This document shows positions 1 through 7,025 of a stretch of 7,487 nt of DNA, one piece after another. Within the stretch, counting starts at the first letter, position 1. Every line of letters begins with the position of its first letter. The stretch is from Patescibacteria group bacterium (lineage in GTDB: Bacteria; Patescibacteriota; Doudnabacteria; UBA920), in contig JAMDEL010000091.1 in assembly GCA_023487095.1 (NCBI GenBank), forward strand, positions 1 to 7,487, given 5' to 3'. The translations under genes were made by a program, and so were the position numbers. The notes beneath the pieces were generated by a model. That model did not search any database. It worked only from the letters and a program-made list of their open reading frames with translations, and was not told the DNA's origin.

Positions 1-3000
1 ACGGCCACGGTCTTAGTCAGGTTATAAAAAGTATTATCACCCGAAACGGTTTGGCCTAAGCCCGTTAAAGCTACGGTGCCCGAGGTCGCCAAAAAAGTGC
101 CGCCGGAATTATTGAGATTGCCGGTAATATTGGTAGTGCCGGAAGGATTGAAGTTGCCGCCGGAGAGATTAAGATTGCCGGTAATATTGACCGTGCCAGA
201 ACCGCCGACAAAAGCGCCGCTCGTCTGGGTGAGGCCGGCCAAAAAGTTCTGGGGCAAAGCCGAGGCTGAATATGTGCCGCCGCTGATGGTGGCCAGGCCG
301 GAATAAGTGCTGGTATTATTGTTAGCATAAAAAACTCCGGCAGCCACGGTCAGCGTAGAAGAAGCGCTTAAGGCCGTAGCCAGCGAGGTTGTGCCTACGC
401 CGTCAACGACCAAAGGCAGGTTTATGGGCATGGTCCCGGTTTGGGTGATGGTGGCAACCGAAGAAGAAGGTGCTAACTGCAAAGTCACGTAAGTGGAGGT
501 CCCGGCGGCATTGCTCCAAGTCAGGCCGCCAACAATGCTGTAAACCACGGCGGAAACCGCATGCAAAAAAGCGGAATTTTTTAAAGTTAAATTATCAAAA
601 GCCAGCGGGGTATTAACCTGGGTTTTACCGAAGTTGGCAACCGTTGTCCCCCCGTAGTTGTTATTATCCAAAATCAAATCGCCGTAGGTTTGCGCGGAAC
701 CTTTCCTGTACGTTGTCCCAGCGCCACCGTTTCCGCCAACATTACTCCCGTGATTGGAATATGAGAGCGTAGAATTGTCGGCGGTATAATATAGCGCAAT
801 CCTTCCGCCCGCGCCCGCGCCGCCGTATCGGTCGGTGGGCCCGCCGTCAGCGTAGATTGTACCGCTCCCCGACAAACCGGCCGTGGTCAAATACACGCTG
901 CCGCCGCTGCCGCCGCCATCGTCATTGCCATAGAGGCGGATTACACCCTTTGAAGAAATTGAGCCATTGAGCGTGGAAGTGCCGGTAACGTTAAAAATAA
1001 CTGCGCCGCCGCCGGGCGCATTGCCCAAAGTGCCGCCGCTTGAACCGCCTGCGCTGCCCAAATCGGTTGGTGCGGTTAAGGACCCGTAGAAACTGCCTCC
1101 TGCCGCTCCAGCCGAAGCGCCAATTCCCCCATAACCTCCACCACCGCCCCCGCCGCAACAGCTTAATGTGTAAGTAACTCCCGCACCCGGACCGCCGGCA
1201 TTTTCATAACCCCTGCCATCTACATTTATGCTGCCATTGGTATTGATGGTCAGATTGCCGTTTACCTGCCAATCCAATTTATAGAGCAGCAGGCTGGGCG
1301 TGCCTGTAGTAGCCATAGTGTTTCGGGAATGGGTCAATATGCCGCTAATCACAAAATTGTTATAGGTTCTGGTGCTGCCCGGCACATTGAAAACTAATTT
1401 GGAACTCGTGGGTATGGTCAGGTCCTGGTTTTGGTTCAAAACCTGCAAGACGCCGTCGCTGTCAGTCAAAATCCCGCCAGTCCACACCAGGGAAGAATAT
1501 GTTAACTCCGTACCCGACTTAACATCGTAATGCCCGTTGCCCGATAAAGTCAAAGTTGTTGCCGTTGCCTGGGCCGCTGACAAATATACGCTGCCTGAGT
1601 TACGGATAGTCAAAGAGTCTAAGGCCACCGAAGCCAAAGGCGTTCGGCCAAAGACCGTCTCATCGCTGCTCCCCAGATTATTATTATCAACAATCAAATC
1701 GCCGTAGGTTTGGATGGTTGATTTTTTGTATGTCGTACCCGCGCCGCCGTAAATCGTGCCGCCGCCATGATTGGAATAGGTAGCCGTGGAATTATCGGTT
1801 GTATAATAGACGGCAATGCGCCCCCCTGCGCCTGAGGCGCCATAGCGGTGGGGACCGGCGCCATCAGTAGAAATGGCGCCCGCGCCGCTTAGGGCCGCTG
1901 TGGTCAAATACACGCTGCCGCCGCTGCCGCCGCCGTTGTCATTGCCTGAAAGCGGAGCGCTGCCGTTGGCGGAAATAGTTCCGCTTAAAGTTGTTGTCCC
2001 GCTGACCGTCATCTGGATTGCGCCGCCGCCGGGCGCATTGCCCAAAGTGCCGCCGCTCGAACCGCCGCCGCTGCCCAAGTCCGTGGGTTGGCTGTACGAA
2101 CCATAAGTAACACCCCCTGCGGCACCCGCTGAACCACCCAGACCTCCATAACCCGCGCCGCCCCCTCCGCCGCAGCAGCTTGCTGTGTAAGTTGACCCCG
2201 CACCCGGACCGTAAGTGCCGGCATAACCCCTGCCGTCAACATTAATTGAACCCGCGGAATTAATCACCAAGTTTCCATTAATCGTCCAGTTAAGTTTGTA
2301 AATGCTTGAGGTCGGGGTGGTGCTGGTGGCAAAATAATTTCTGGAATTGGAAAGCAGTCCGTTAATGGTCAGGTTATTGTAAGTGCGCGTCACACCCGGA
2401 ACATTGAGGGTTAACTTTGAACTCGTGGGTATAAGCAGGTCCTGGTTTTGGCTAATAACGGCAAAGGTTCCGCCGCTGTCCATAATAATACCGCCGCCCC
2501 AAGATAAACTTGTATAATTTAAGGTTGTGTTTTGCCTGACATCATACATGCCATTGCCCGAAAGGGTAATGGTTGTGGCAGTGGCCGATAAGGCGTTGGT
2601 GAAAAATGCAGCGGTGTCCCGGACGGTTATGGAATCATAGACCCCGCTCACCGGCGTGGAAGAGCCAAAAAGCGTTTCATCGCTGGTCACGCCCTGCATG
2701 TTGTCATTATCCAAAATCAAATCGCCGTAAGTCTGCGAAGGATTTTTTTTGTAGATAGTTCCGGCGCCGCCGATTGAACGGCCGAAAAATGACGCGTAAT
2801 TGCCATGGTTGGCATAAACAATCGTGGAGGCGTCTGTCGTATAATGTACTGCCACTCTCCCGCCACCGCCGGTGCCGCCGCACGAACCGCTGGCTCCTGA
2901 ACAGCCACTGCCGCCGCCGTTGGCTGAAATCGTGCCCGTTCCGGCAAGGACTGCTGTAGTCAAATACACACTGCCGCCGCTACCGCCGCCTGTACAGCAG

Positions 3001-6000
3001 CCGGAAGCTGCGCCGTCGGCAGAAATGCTAGTACTGACCGTTGTTGTGCCGGTAACATTTAAAATAATCGCCCCGCCGCCTACGCCCGAACCGCTGGAGG
3101 CTCCGCCGCTTCCTAAATCAGTCGGCGCCGTGGAAGAGCCGTAAGTCGGCCCCTGGGTAGTATAATCCGCCGATGCGCAACAACTGCCGTATGGGCTGCC
3201 GTACCCGCCATAGGAACCGCCGGCTCCGCTGCTTAGCGTCCCCACCCCTGGGCCCTGTTGGGAAACGTAGCCCCTGCCCAGCGCGGTTATAGTTCCGGTT
3301 CCGGTGACAGACAGGTCACCGTTTATTGTCCAATTAATCCTAAAAAGGCTAGGCGAACCCGTTGTGGCATAAGCATTGTAAGCATGAGTTAAGGTACCCT
3401 GGACGCTTACGTTGTTATAAGTCCTTAAAGTGCTCGTGGAAGAAGAAGGTATGGCCTGAATCAACTTGGAACCGGAAGGGATGGTTAAATCCTGGTTTTG
3501 ATTCAAGACAGCAAGCGTCCCGCCGCTGTCCATAAGCATTCCACCACCCCAGGTTAAAGTGGAATAACTCAAAGTTGTGCCAGCTCGGACGTCATACAGC
3601 GCATTTGTCGCAATCGTCACCGTGGTGGCTGAAGCAGTTGTGGTACTAAGGTGAAAGACGGCATTGTCGCGGGCAGTAATTGAATCATAGGTTCCGGAGA
3701 TTGGCGTAGGCGGCGCCAATAAACTTTCATCTGTTGTGGCGCCTTGGATATTATCGTTGTCCACAATCAAATCGCCGTAAGTCTGCGCTGCTGCTTTTTT
3801 ATAAATCGTACCTGCACCGCCCACAGACCGACCAAAGAAGGAAACATAATTACCGTGATTCTGGACAGTGGTTGTGGAGGTATCGCTGGTGTAATAAATG
3901 GCTATTCTCCCGCCCCCGCCGCTGCCACCGGTAGAGCCGCTGCCGCCTGACCAGGAACCGTAGCCTCCATTGGCAGTAATGTTGCCGCCGCCAGCCAGCA
4001 CGCTGGTAGTCAGATAAATACTGCCGCCGCTGCCGGCACCCGTACAACACCCAGAGTCGGCGCCATTAGCGGTAATGCTGCCAGTGACAGTGGTTGTCCC
4101 CGTTACTGCAAGCTGAACCGCGCCGCCGCCGTCTCCAGAACCGGAAGAGCCTCCGCCGCTGCCTAAATCCGTGGGCTGCGTAATTGATCCATAAGTGACA
4201 GTTGCGGCAGTGTAATCCGCCGGAGCGCAACAGCTGCCGTACGGCCCGCCCAAACCGCCGTAAGAACCGCCCGCGCTGGAATTCAAACGGGCGGCTCCGG
4301 GCCCTTTAGTCGCATCAAAGCCCTTGCCGTTGGCGGTAATGCTGCCAGACACAGTGGCATTGCCTCCCACGGAAAAATTGATGCGGCCCAAAGGCGTGGA
4401 AGTGGAGTTCCCCGTATGCGTGACAGAAGCGCCGGAATAGACAACCAAGTCACCCAAGGTGGTTACGGGGGCCCCGACTGCATTATAATTAAAGTTTAGG
4501 ACAGAAGCCGTACCGCCGCCGGACACGCCAACAGTTAGGGAGCTGACGGTGCTGCTGGCATTTACGTTTACGGTGACGGCGGTATTAATAACCACGTCGT
4601 CAGCAGGCCCGGGTGGTGTGCCCAAAGACCAGTTACTTCCGGTTTCCCAGGCTCCGCCTGTGACCCCGGTATAAACATTGGCGCCGTTGTAGGCATCCTG
4701 CGTGGCGGGACCGAAAGAAAACACCATGTGATGGTGGCCAGTCTTTTTGTCCAAAAATTTAATCTGGCCCAACCCATCACAAGTCCAATTGGGAGAAAAA
4801 ACCGCACCATTGGCCTGAAGTTCGGATGCAATACTCGCACCATCACAGGTCAAGGAACTAAACTGCATGTCATCTATAGTAGCCTGGTCCCCTGGCGTAA
4901 CAAGTAAATTATCCTGGCCCAAAGTTGTAAAATCAATCGTCCAATATTCCCCAGCCACAGGAAAAGAAGAAACGTTCAAAATGTTTAATTCCACAGTTGG
5001 GTCAACCACCACCGGGTAGGCAGCCTGCTTCAAAAATTCCGCATCCGGAGTCAGGGTAAGCAGGTTCCCCTTAAGCCTAAAAACCAGCTTGTCGCTTGTC
5101 TGACCCTGGCTGTCAGTCATGACGGGAGCCGACAAAGTATAGCGCTTAAAAAGCCTGTTGCCTTTGTGGCCTTTCTGGTAAAGGACGATAACCGATGGAC
5201 TGACTTGGACGGGATCGTAACCGTCAAAATTGACCAAATATCGAAACTTGGCGGGATGGGCTTTGTCCTTAAGAATAATGTTCTCCTTGAGGACTGTGTC
5301 CGTAAGCTTGTATTCCAAGTCTGTGGAAGCGAAGGCTCCTGAATAAGTGACGGTCTCGCCCAGACGGGTCGGGGGTGTGGCCGTGGACACACCCCAAGGT
5401 AAAAGCTTCAAAGGCAACACAGTATTGACGTCTAGCCTGCTGCCCACGGTAATGGGATTAACACTTAAATCAGAAGGCATAAACAATTCCATCAGGGGAC
5501 CAAAAAACTCCAAATGGGCAAACTGTTCTGGTGCAATGGGAGGCAATTTCAGAGCAGCCAAGTCTTCTTCGTCCCAGGAATAATCGGGGTAAGTGGCAAC
5601 AACCGAAAGACCGTCTAAATACAAAATTACTTGGCCGGGATTCTGGTTTAAATCTTCCCTTTCTGCCTGGTACGTCATCCGGATTTTGAAGGAACTCATG
5701 TCATGATATAAAGCCAAAGGTAAAGCAGTTTCAACATAGCCATTGTGAATATAGTTAGACGTGCCTGAGGACAAATTTAAGACCGACAAGCCCTGAAAAG
5801 AAGAAGTCGCCACTGCATATTCTAAAACCAGGCTGCCGGAAACAATCGGCAAGCTTGCAAGCGAGAGTCTTAATTTCAGGTTGGTTGGCTGAGTACTGGT
5901 GGACAAATCGGGGTCTTGAAGCGCAAGGTTAAAACCGGAATATTCTAACTGAGGAGCGGAAACCAAATCTGGGGAAATTAACGAGGGCATGGAAGATGTG

Positions 6001-6998
6001 TTAAAAACATCCTCGGGAGTAGTTGTGGGTTCTGGAGTCTCTGTGAGATTTGAAACAACACTGCCTGAGGCCGTCGGGATTTCTTGGAACAAATCCAAAA
6101 GCGGAATAAAAACTTCCGTGGAAGAGGCTGGGGAAGTAGTTTCTAAGGGCAAGGCCAGACTCTCAGGTGACGTTGTCCCGATAACCGGATCTAAAACACC
6201 GGGAGAAGAGGAAGGAACAACCTCTTCAGACGAAGGCCCAACCTGAGCCTCCGTATCCGACACGGGCTGGGCGCTCGCCTCTTTTCCATTTTCCGCAACA
6301 GGACTAACTACCGCCTGCAAATCTGCAGACCCTGCCGCATCTGGTAAGGCCTCGGCCGTCTCCACATCGCCTGCATAAACTTGGACACTGGGAGCAACAG
6401 CTTCAAAATCTGAAGTCTCAATAGCAGGACTTGGAACTAGGAGGTTCTCAGCTGGTGTCTGACTCGCCTGCTGGAAAGCTTCGGCTTGGCCATGGTTTAA
6501 TTCGGGCTGCAGGGCTGAAATATTTTCAGGCGTAGAGGAAGACTCAAAGACACCAGCCGATAACACGGAAGAAGTTGCGCCGCTATCCGGCACAATGGGC
6601 AAGGCTTGGCCAACACTTACAGTGACTTCTGTAGTGCTGGCAGCGATAACTTTTAATACTGCGGAATTAGCGGAAGAAAATTGAGCAGAAGCAGAGTCTT
6701 TAGAGAGTTGGGTGAGATAAGCCCTGTCCGGGTTTTCCCAGACCAAGGAAGTATTAACGGAAGAGACCGTCAGGGAGTTAGACGGTTCGTATGTCTGCAC
6801 CAAAACCGGCAAACTCTGCGGGGTAAAATCTTCTGCCTTGGCAAGAGGAGTCTGGGCCGAATAGGAAAAACCCTGAGAGAATACCAGGCTAAAAAGCAAA
6901 AAATAAGCCCAGGCTTTTTTAAAGGACTCCCTTTTAAGCCTGGCACTAAAGATGTGCCGGATATTCAGTTTTTTTTTCGTTTTGGATTTCTGGCGCAT
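1..6998 (-). CDS. Giant secreted repeat-rich surface protein (adhesin-like), 3' end outside window
   Basis: The frame stays open for 2332 codons from ATG 6998 to the window edge, with no in-frame stop. The product begins with a signal peptide (residues 1-55), then an acidic Pro/Ser/Thr-rich stretch (56-353), a beta-rich part (354-773) with YPVVVDPTV at 661-669, an entry segment with NWS at 789-791, four Gly-rich modules of 340-350 residues (872-2102), and a different beta-repeat region (about 2150 onward) reaching FYNLTKT. The modules carry recurring QTYGDL, QNQDL.IP, GSGGS.YLTT and GGR.A.(Y/H)Y motifs, which suggest a parallel beta-helix or solenoid. Charged residues are scarce in the repeats. 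No catalytic domain is seen. The likely role is surface adhesion or a cell-surface layer; this is inferred from architecture only. The C-terminal anchor is not in the window. ATG 6998 is chosen because it gives a normal Lys-rich signal-peptide N-region; an in-frame ATG at 7040 would add 14 residues. Neither start has a well-spaced Shine-Dalgarno. The existence of the gene is very secure; its function is not. Confidence 0.93.
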   Translation of the reverse strand, partial: MRQKSKTKKKLNIRHIFSARLKRESFKKAWAYFLLFSLVFSQGFSYSAQTPLAKAEDFTPQSLPVLVQTYEPSNSLTVSSVNTSLVWENPDRAYLTQLSKDSASAQFSSANSAVLKVIAASTTEVTVSVGQALPIVPDSGATSSVLSAGVFESSSTPENISALQPELNHGQAEAFQQASQTPAENLLVPSPAIETSDFEAVAPSVQVYAGDVETAEALPDAAGSADLQAVVSPVAENGKEASAQPVSDTEAQVGPSSEEVVPSSSPGVLDPVIGTTSPESLALPLETTSPASSTEVFIPLLDLFQEIPTASGSVVSNLTETPEPTTTPEDVFNTSSMPSLISPDLVSAPQLEYSGFNLALQDPDLSTSTQPTNLKLRLSLASLPIVSGSLVLEYAVATSSFQGLSVLNLSSGTSNYIHNGYVETALPLALYHDMSSFKIRMTYQAEREDLNQNPGQVILYLDGLSVVATYPDYSWDEEDLAALKLPPIAPEQFAHLEFFGPLMELFMPSDLSVNPITVGSRLDVNTVLPLKLLPWGVSTATPPTRLGETVTYSGAFASTDLEYKLTDTVLKENIILKDKAHPAKFRYLVNFDGYDPVQVSPSVIVLYQKGHKGNRLFKRYTLSAPVMTDSQGQTSDKLVFRLKGNLLTLTPDAEFLKQAAYPVVVDPTVELNILNVSSFPVAGEYWTIDFTTLGQDNLLVTPGDQATIDDMQFSSLTCDGASIASELQANGAVFSPNWTCDGLGQIKFLDKKTGHHHMVFSFGPATQDAYNGANVYTGVTGGAWETGSNWSLGTPPGPADDVVINTAVTVNVNASSTVSSLTVGVSGGGTASVLNFNYNAVGAPVTTLGDLVVYSGASVTHTGNSTSTPLGRINFSVGGNATVSGSITANGKGFDATKGPGAARLNSSAGGSYGGLGGPYGSCCAPADYTAATVTYGSITQPTDLGSGGGSSGSGDGGGAVQLAVTGTTTVTGSITANGADSGCCTGAGSGGSIYLTTSVLAGGGNITANGGYGSWSGGSGSTGGSGGGGRIAIYYTSDTSTTTVQNHGNYVSFFGRSVGGAGTIYKKAAAQTYGDLIVDNDNIQGATTDESLLAPPTPISGTYDSITARDNAVFHLSTTTASATTVTIATNALYDVRAGTTLSYSTLTWGGGMLMDSGGTLAVLNQNQDLTIPSGSKLIQAIPSSSTSTLRTYNNVSVQGTLTHAYNAYATTGSPSLFRINWTINGDLSVTGTGTITALGRGYVSQQGPGVGTLSSGAGGSYGGYGSPYGSCCASADYTTQGPTYGSSTAPTDLGSGGASSGSGVGGGAIILNVTGTTTVSTSISADGAASGCCTGGGSGGSVYLTTAVLAGTGTISANGGGSGCSGASGSCGGTGGGGRVAVHYTTDASTIVYANHGNYASFFGRSIGGAGTIYKKNPSQTYGDLILDNDNMQGVTSDETLFGSSTPVSGVYDSITVRDTAAFFTNALSATATTITLSGNGMYDVRQNTTLNYTSLSWGGGIIMDSGGTFAVISQNQDLLIPTSSKLTLNVPGVTRTYNNLTINGLLSNSRNYFATSTTPTSSIYKLNWTINGNLVINSAGSINVDGRGYAGTYGPGAGSTYTASCCGGGGGAGYGGLGGSAGAAGGVTYGSYSQPTDLGSGGGSSGGTLGNAPGGGAIQMTVSGTTTLSGTISANGSAPLSGNDNGGGSGGSVYLTTAALSGAGAISTDGAGPHRYGASGAGGRIAVYYTTDNSTATYSNHGGGTIYGGAGTTYKKSTIQTYGDLIVDNNNLGSSDETVFGRTPLASVALDSLTIRNSGSVYLSAAQATATTLTLSGNGHYDVKSGTELTYSSLVWTGGILTDSDGVLQVLNQNQDLTIPTSSKLVFNVPGSTRTYNNFVISGILTHSRNTMATTGTPSLLLYKLDWQVNGNLTINTNGSINVDGRGYENAGGPGAGVTYTLSCCGGGGGGGYGGIGASAGAAGGSFYGSLTAPTDLGSAGGSSGGTLGNAPGGGAVIFNVTGTSTLNGSISSKGVIRLYGNDDGGGSGGSVYLTTAGLSGSGTIYADGGPTDRYGGAGAGGRIALYYTADNSTLSYSNHGSNVGGNGGAGTTYRKGSAQTYGDLILDNNNYGGTTVANFGKTQVNTPLAFDNLTLKNSAFLHAVSAVVYSIVGGLTWSNAAGTSTYVTLQLAPSSSVATITQTGTMPINLPLVVDGVGTTSLATALSASSTLTVAAGVFYANNNTSTYSGLATISGGTYSASALPQNFLAGLTQTSGAFVGGSGTVNITGNLNLSGGNFNPSGTTNITGNLNNSGGTFLATSGTVALTGLGQTVSGDNTFYNLTKTVA
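72..188 (-). repeat. Short 19-20 residue tandem repeat at the visible C-terminal end
   Basis: Two copies begin at Asn2271 and Asn2290 with NITGNLN.SGG.F, followed by (P/T)SGT. An 18-nt DNA block is identical at 115-132 and 172-189, 57 nt (19 codons) apart. A more degenerate third copy starts at ALTG and leads to GQTVSGDNTFYNLTKT. The short period fits single coils of a beta-solenoid and marks a change from the 340-residue modules to a simpler repeat. Confidence 0.7.
552..692 (-). repeat. Partial fifth repeat copy (residues 2103-2149)
   Basis: Residues 2103-2149 repeat only the opening of the unit: QTYGDLILDNNN at 2103, then a short divergent loop and FDNLTLKNSAFLH, corresponding to YDSITVRD in module C. 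The similarity then stops, and a sequence without the Gly-rich core begins (VYSIVGGLTWSNAAG). This copy therefore closes the tandem array as a half unit and mirrors module A, which is the other half. Confidence 0.65.
693..1712 (-). repeat. Repeat module D, full 340-residue unit (residues 1763-2102)
   Basis: It begins QTYGDLIVDNNN at 1763 and follows the same motif order as module C: QNQDLTIP, RTYNNFVISG, LDWQVNGNL, Cys1947-Cys1948 followed by a run of glycines, TDLGSAGGSSGG, TLGNAPGGGA, GGGSGGSVYLTT, GGRIALYY (Arg2066) and TYRK. Two DNA blocks of 39 and 35 nt (1002-1040 and 883-917) are identical to module C at 2019-2057 and 1900-1934. This points to relatively recent duplication or gene conversion between C and D. 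Confidence 0.8.
1713..2735 (-). repeat. Repeat module C, full 341-residue unit (residues 1422-1762)
   Basis: The order of motifs matches module B: QTYGDLILDNDN at 1422, YDSITVRD, LSWGGGIIMDSGG, QNQDLLIP, RTYNNLTING, LNWTINGNL, a Gly-rich loop with Cys1608-Cys1609 followed by a run of glycines, TDLGSGGGSSGG, TLGNAPGGGA, GGGSGGSVYLTT, GGRIAVYY (Arg1727) and TYKK. The second Cys pair of modules A and B is absent; GNDNGGG occupies that place. Length is 1023 nt. It is closest to module D, with identical DNA blocks 1017 nt apart. Confidence 0.8.
2736..3785 (-). repeat. Repeat module B, full 350-residue unit (residues 1072-1421)
   Basis: The unit opens with QTYGDLIVDNDN at 1072. Next come YDSITARD, an ASATTVTI strand segment, LTWGGGMLMDSGG, NQNQDLTIP, TYNNVSVQG, INWTINGDL, a Gly-rich loop with Cys1273-Cys1274, TDLGSGGASSG, Cys1334-Cys1335 (GCCTG), GGSGGSVYLTT, two further cysteines (1366 and 1373), GGGGRVAVHY (Arg1381) and IYKK. 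It is exactly 1050 nt long, so the frame is kept. It has the most cysteines of all the modules. Confidence 0.8.
3786..4385 (-). repeat. Repeat module A (second half of a unit; residues 872-1071)
   Basis: This first module lacks the QTYGDL-to-TYNN half that opens the later units. It starts at RINFSVGGNATVSGSITANG, passes through GGSYGG and a vicinal Cys pair (923-924), then TDLGSGGGSSG, a second Cys pair (984-985, GCCTG), GSGGSIYLTT, and GGGGRIAIYY (Arg1031), ending with GGAGTIYKK. It resembles module B most, sharing PYGSCCA.ADYT, GCCTG and SFFGRS. The entry segment at 774-871 may stand in for the missing half. Confidence 0.75.
4386..4679 (-). other. Beta-solenoid entry segment with 'NWS..P..DDVVI' (residues 774-871)
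   Basis: Residues 774-871 begin NVYTGVTGGAWETGSNWS and continue through a Pro/Gly turn into DDVVI and VTVNVNASS. The pattern of a NW(S) sequence followed by P..(D)DVVI and short beta strands is frequent at the start of parallel beta-helix regions in bacterial adhesins and autotransporter-like proteins. It directly precedes the first large repeat. The family resemblance is from memory; beta-helix structure is inferred. Confidence 0.5.
4680..5939 (-). other. Beta-rich N-terminal domains with 'YPVVVDPTV' segment (residues 354-773)
   Basis: Composition shifts here to alternating hydrophobic/polar residues with aromatics, typical of beta-sandwich folds. Residues from about 374 (LKLRLSLASLP) to about 480, including QVILYLDGLSVV, look like one domain. 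A second segment has LKENIILKDK around 570-579 and FRYLVNFDG just after. It continues to LVFRLKGNLLTLTPDAEFL and YPVVVDPTV (661-669), a combination I associate with large bacterial wall-associated/Rhs-like and Patescibacteria surface proteins. Two TCDG sequences place Cys718 and Cys740 in matching contexts, so a disulfide is plausible. A GHHHM sequence follows. No enzyme active site is recognised. Domain boundaries are approximate. Confidence 0.55.
5940..6833 (-). other. Acidic Pro/Ser/Thr/Glu-rich low-complexity region (residues 56-353)
   Basis: After the signal peptide come about 300 residues dominated by Ser, Thr, Pro, Ala, Val, Glu and Asp with no cysteine and little lysine. Typical stretches are SSEEVVPSSSP and TPEPTTTPED. 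No repeat period or domain is recognisable. It is most likely a disordered, possibly glycosylated spacer at the mature N-terminus. The role is inferred from composition. Confidence 0.6.
6834..6998 (-). other. N-terminal signal peptide of the giant protein (residues 1-55)
   Basis: Residues 1-28 are strongly basic (KSKTKKK near the start, then KRESFKK). Residues 29-48 form a hydrophobic/aromatic core (AWAYFLLFSLVFSQGFSYSA). The sequence PLAKA followed by ED fits a signal peptidase I site after Ala55. The basic N-region is longer than in a classical signal peptide but is common in very large exported proteins. It implies Sec-dependent export. Codons 8-10 are formed by a run of nine A residues (6969-6977). 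Confidence 0.8.
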
Positions 6999-7005
6999 AA
7001 CAAGC

Positions 7006-7025
7006 GAAACTTTTAAAAAAGTTTC
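7006..7025. repeat. 20-bp A/T-rich palindrome in the leader of the giant gene
   Basis: GAAACTTTT and AAAAGTTTC form perfect 9-bp arms around two A residues. The palindrome sits 8-27 nt upstream of ATG 6998, where a ribosome-binding site would be expected. It could be an operator or an RNA hairpin affecting initiation. If translation starts at ATG 7040 it would instead lie inside the coding region. Function is unknown. Confidence 0.6.

Noticed and set aside
76..306. Plus-strand open frame rich in Pro, Val and Leu
   Set aside because: It is antisense to the giant gene. Pro/Ala-rich frames appear automatically opposite Gly/Ala codons, and similar shadows at 1873-2106 and 2872-3144 recur with the repeat period.
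675..3785. CRISPR array or mobile element suggested by repeated DNA about 1 kb apart
   Set aside because: The spacing is 1020-1050 nt, always a multiple of three, inside one open frame. There are no short spacers, transposase or terminal inverted repeats. The repeats are protein modules.
693..4385. Collagen-like Gly-X-Y protein
   Set aside because: The glycine-rich loops contain irregular runs (GGGG, GGSGGS) without sustained Gly-X-Y triplets, and they alternate with beta-strand-like segments.
4568..5392. Short minus-strand frames in other phases within the N-terminal domain
   Set aside because: They overlap the long frame, have unusual composition and no start signals. The long frame encodes coherent beta-rich protein throughout.
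6681..7016. 111-codon plus-strand open frame opposite the N-terminus of the giant gene
   Set aside because: It lies antisense to a clear signal peptide and low-complexity region, has no recognisable motif and no convincing ribosome-binding site. The minus frame explains this DNA better.
7006..7025. Rho-independent terminator
   Set aside because: The palindrome has only A/T-rich arms with two G/C pairs each and no G+C-rich stem. It sits immediately upstream of a start codon, not after a gene.
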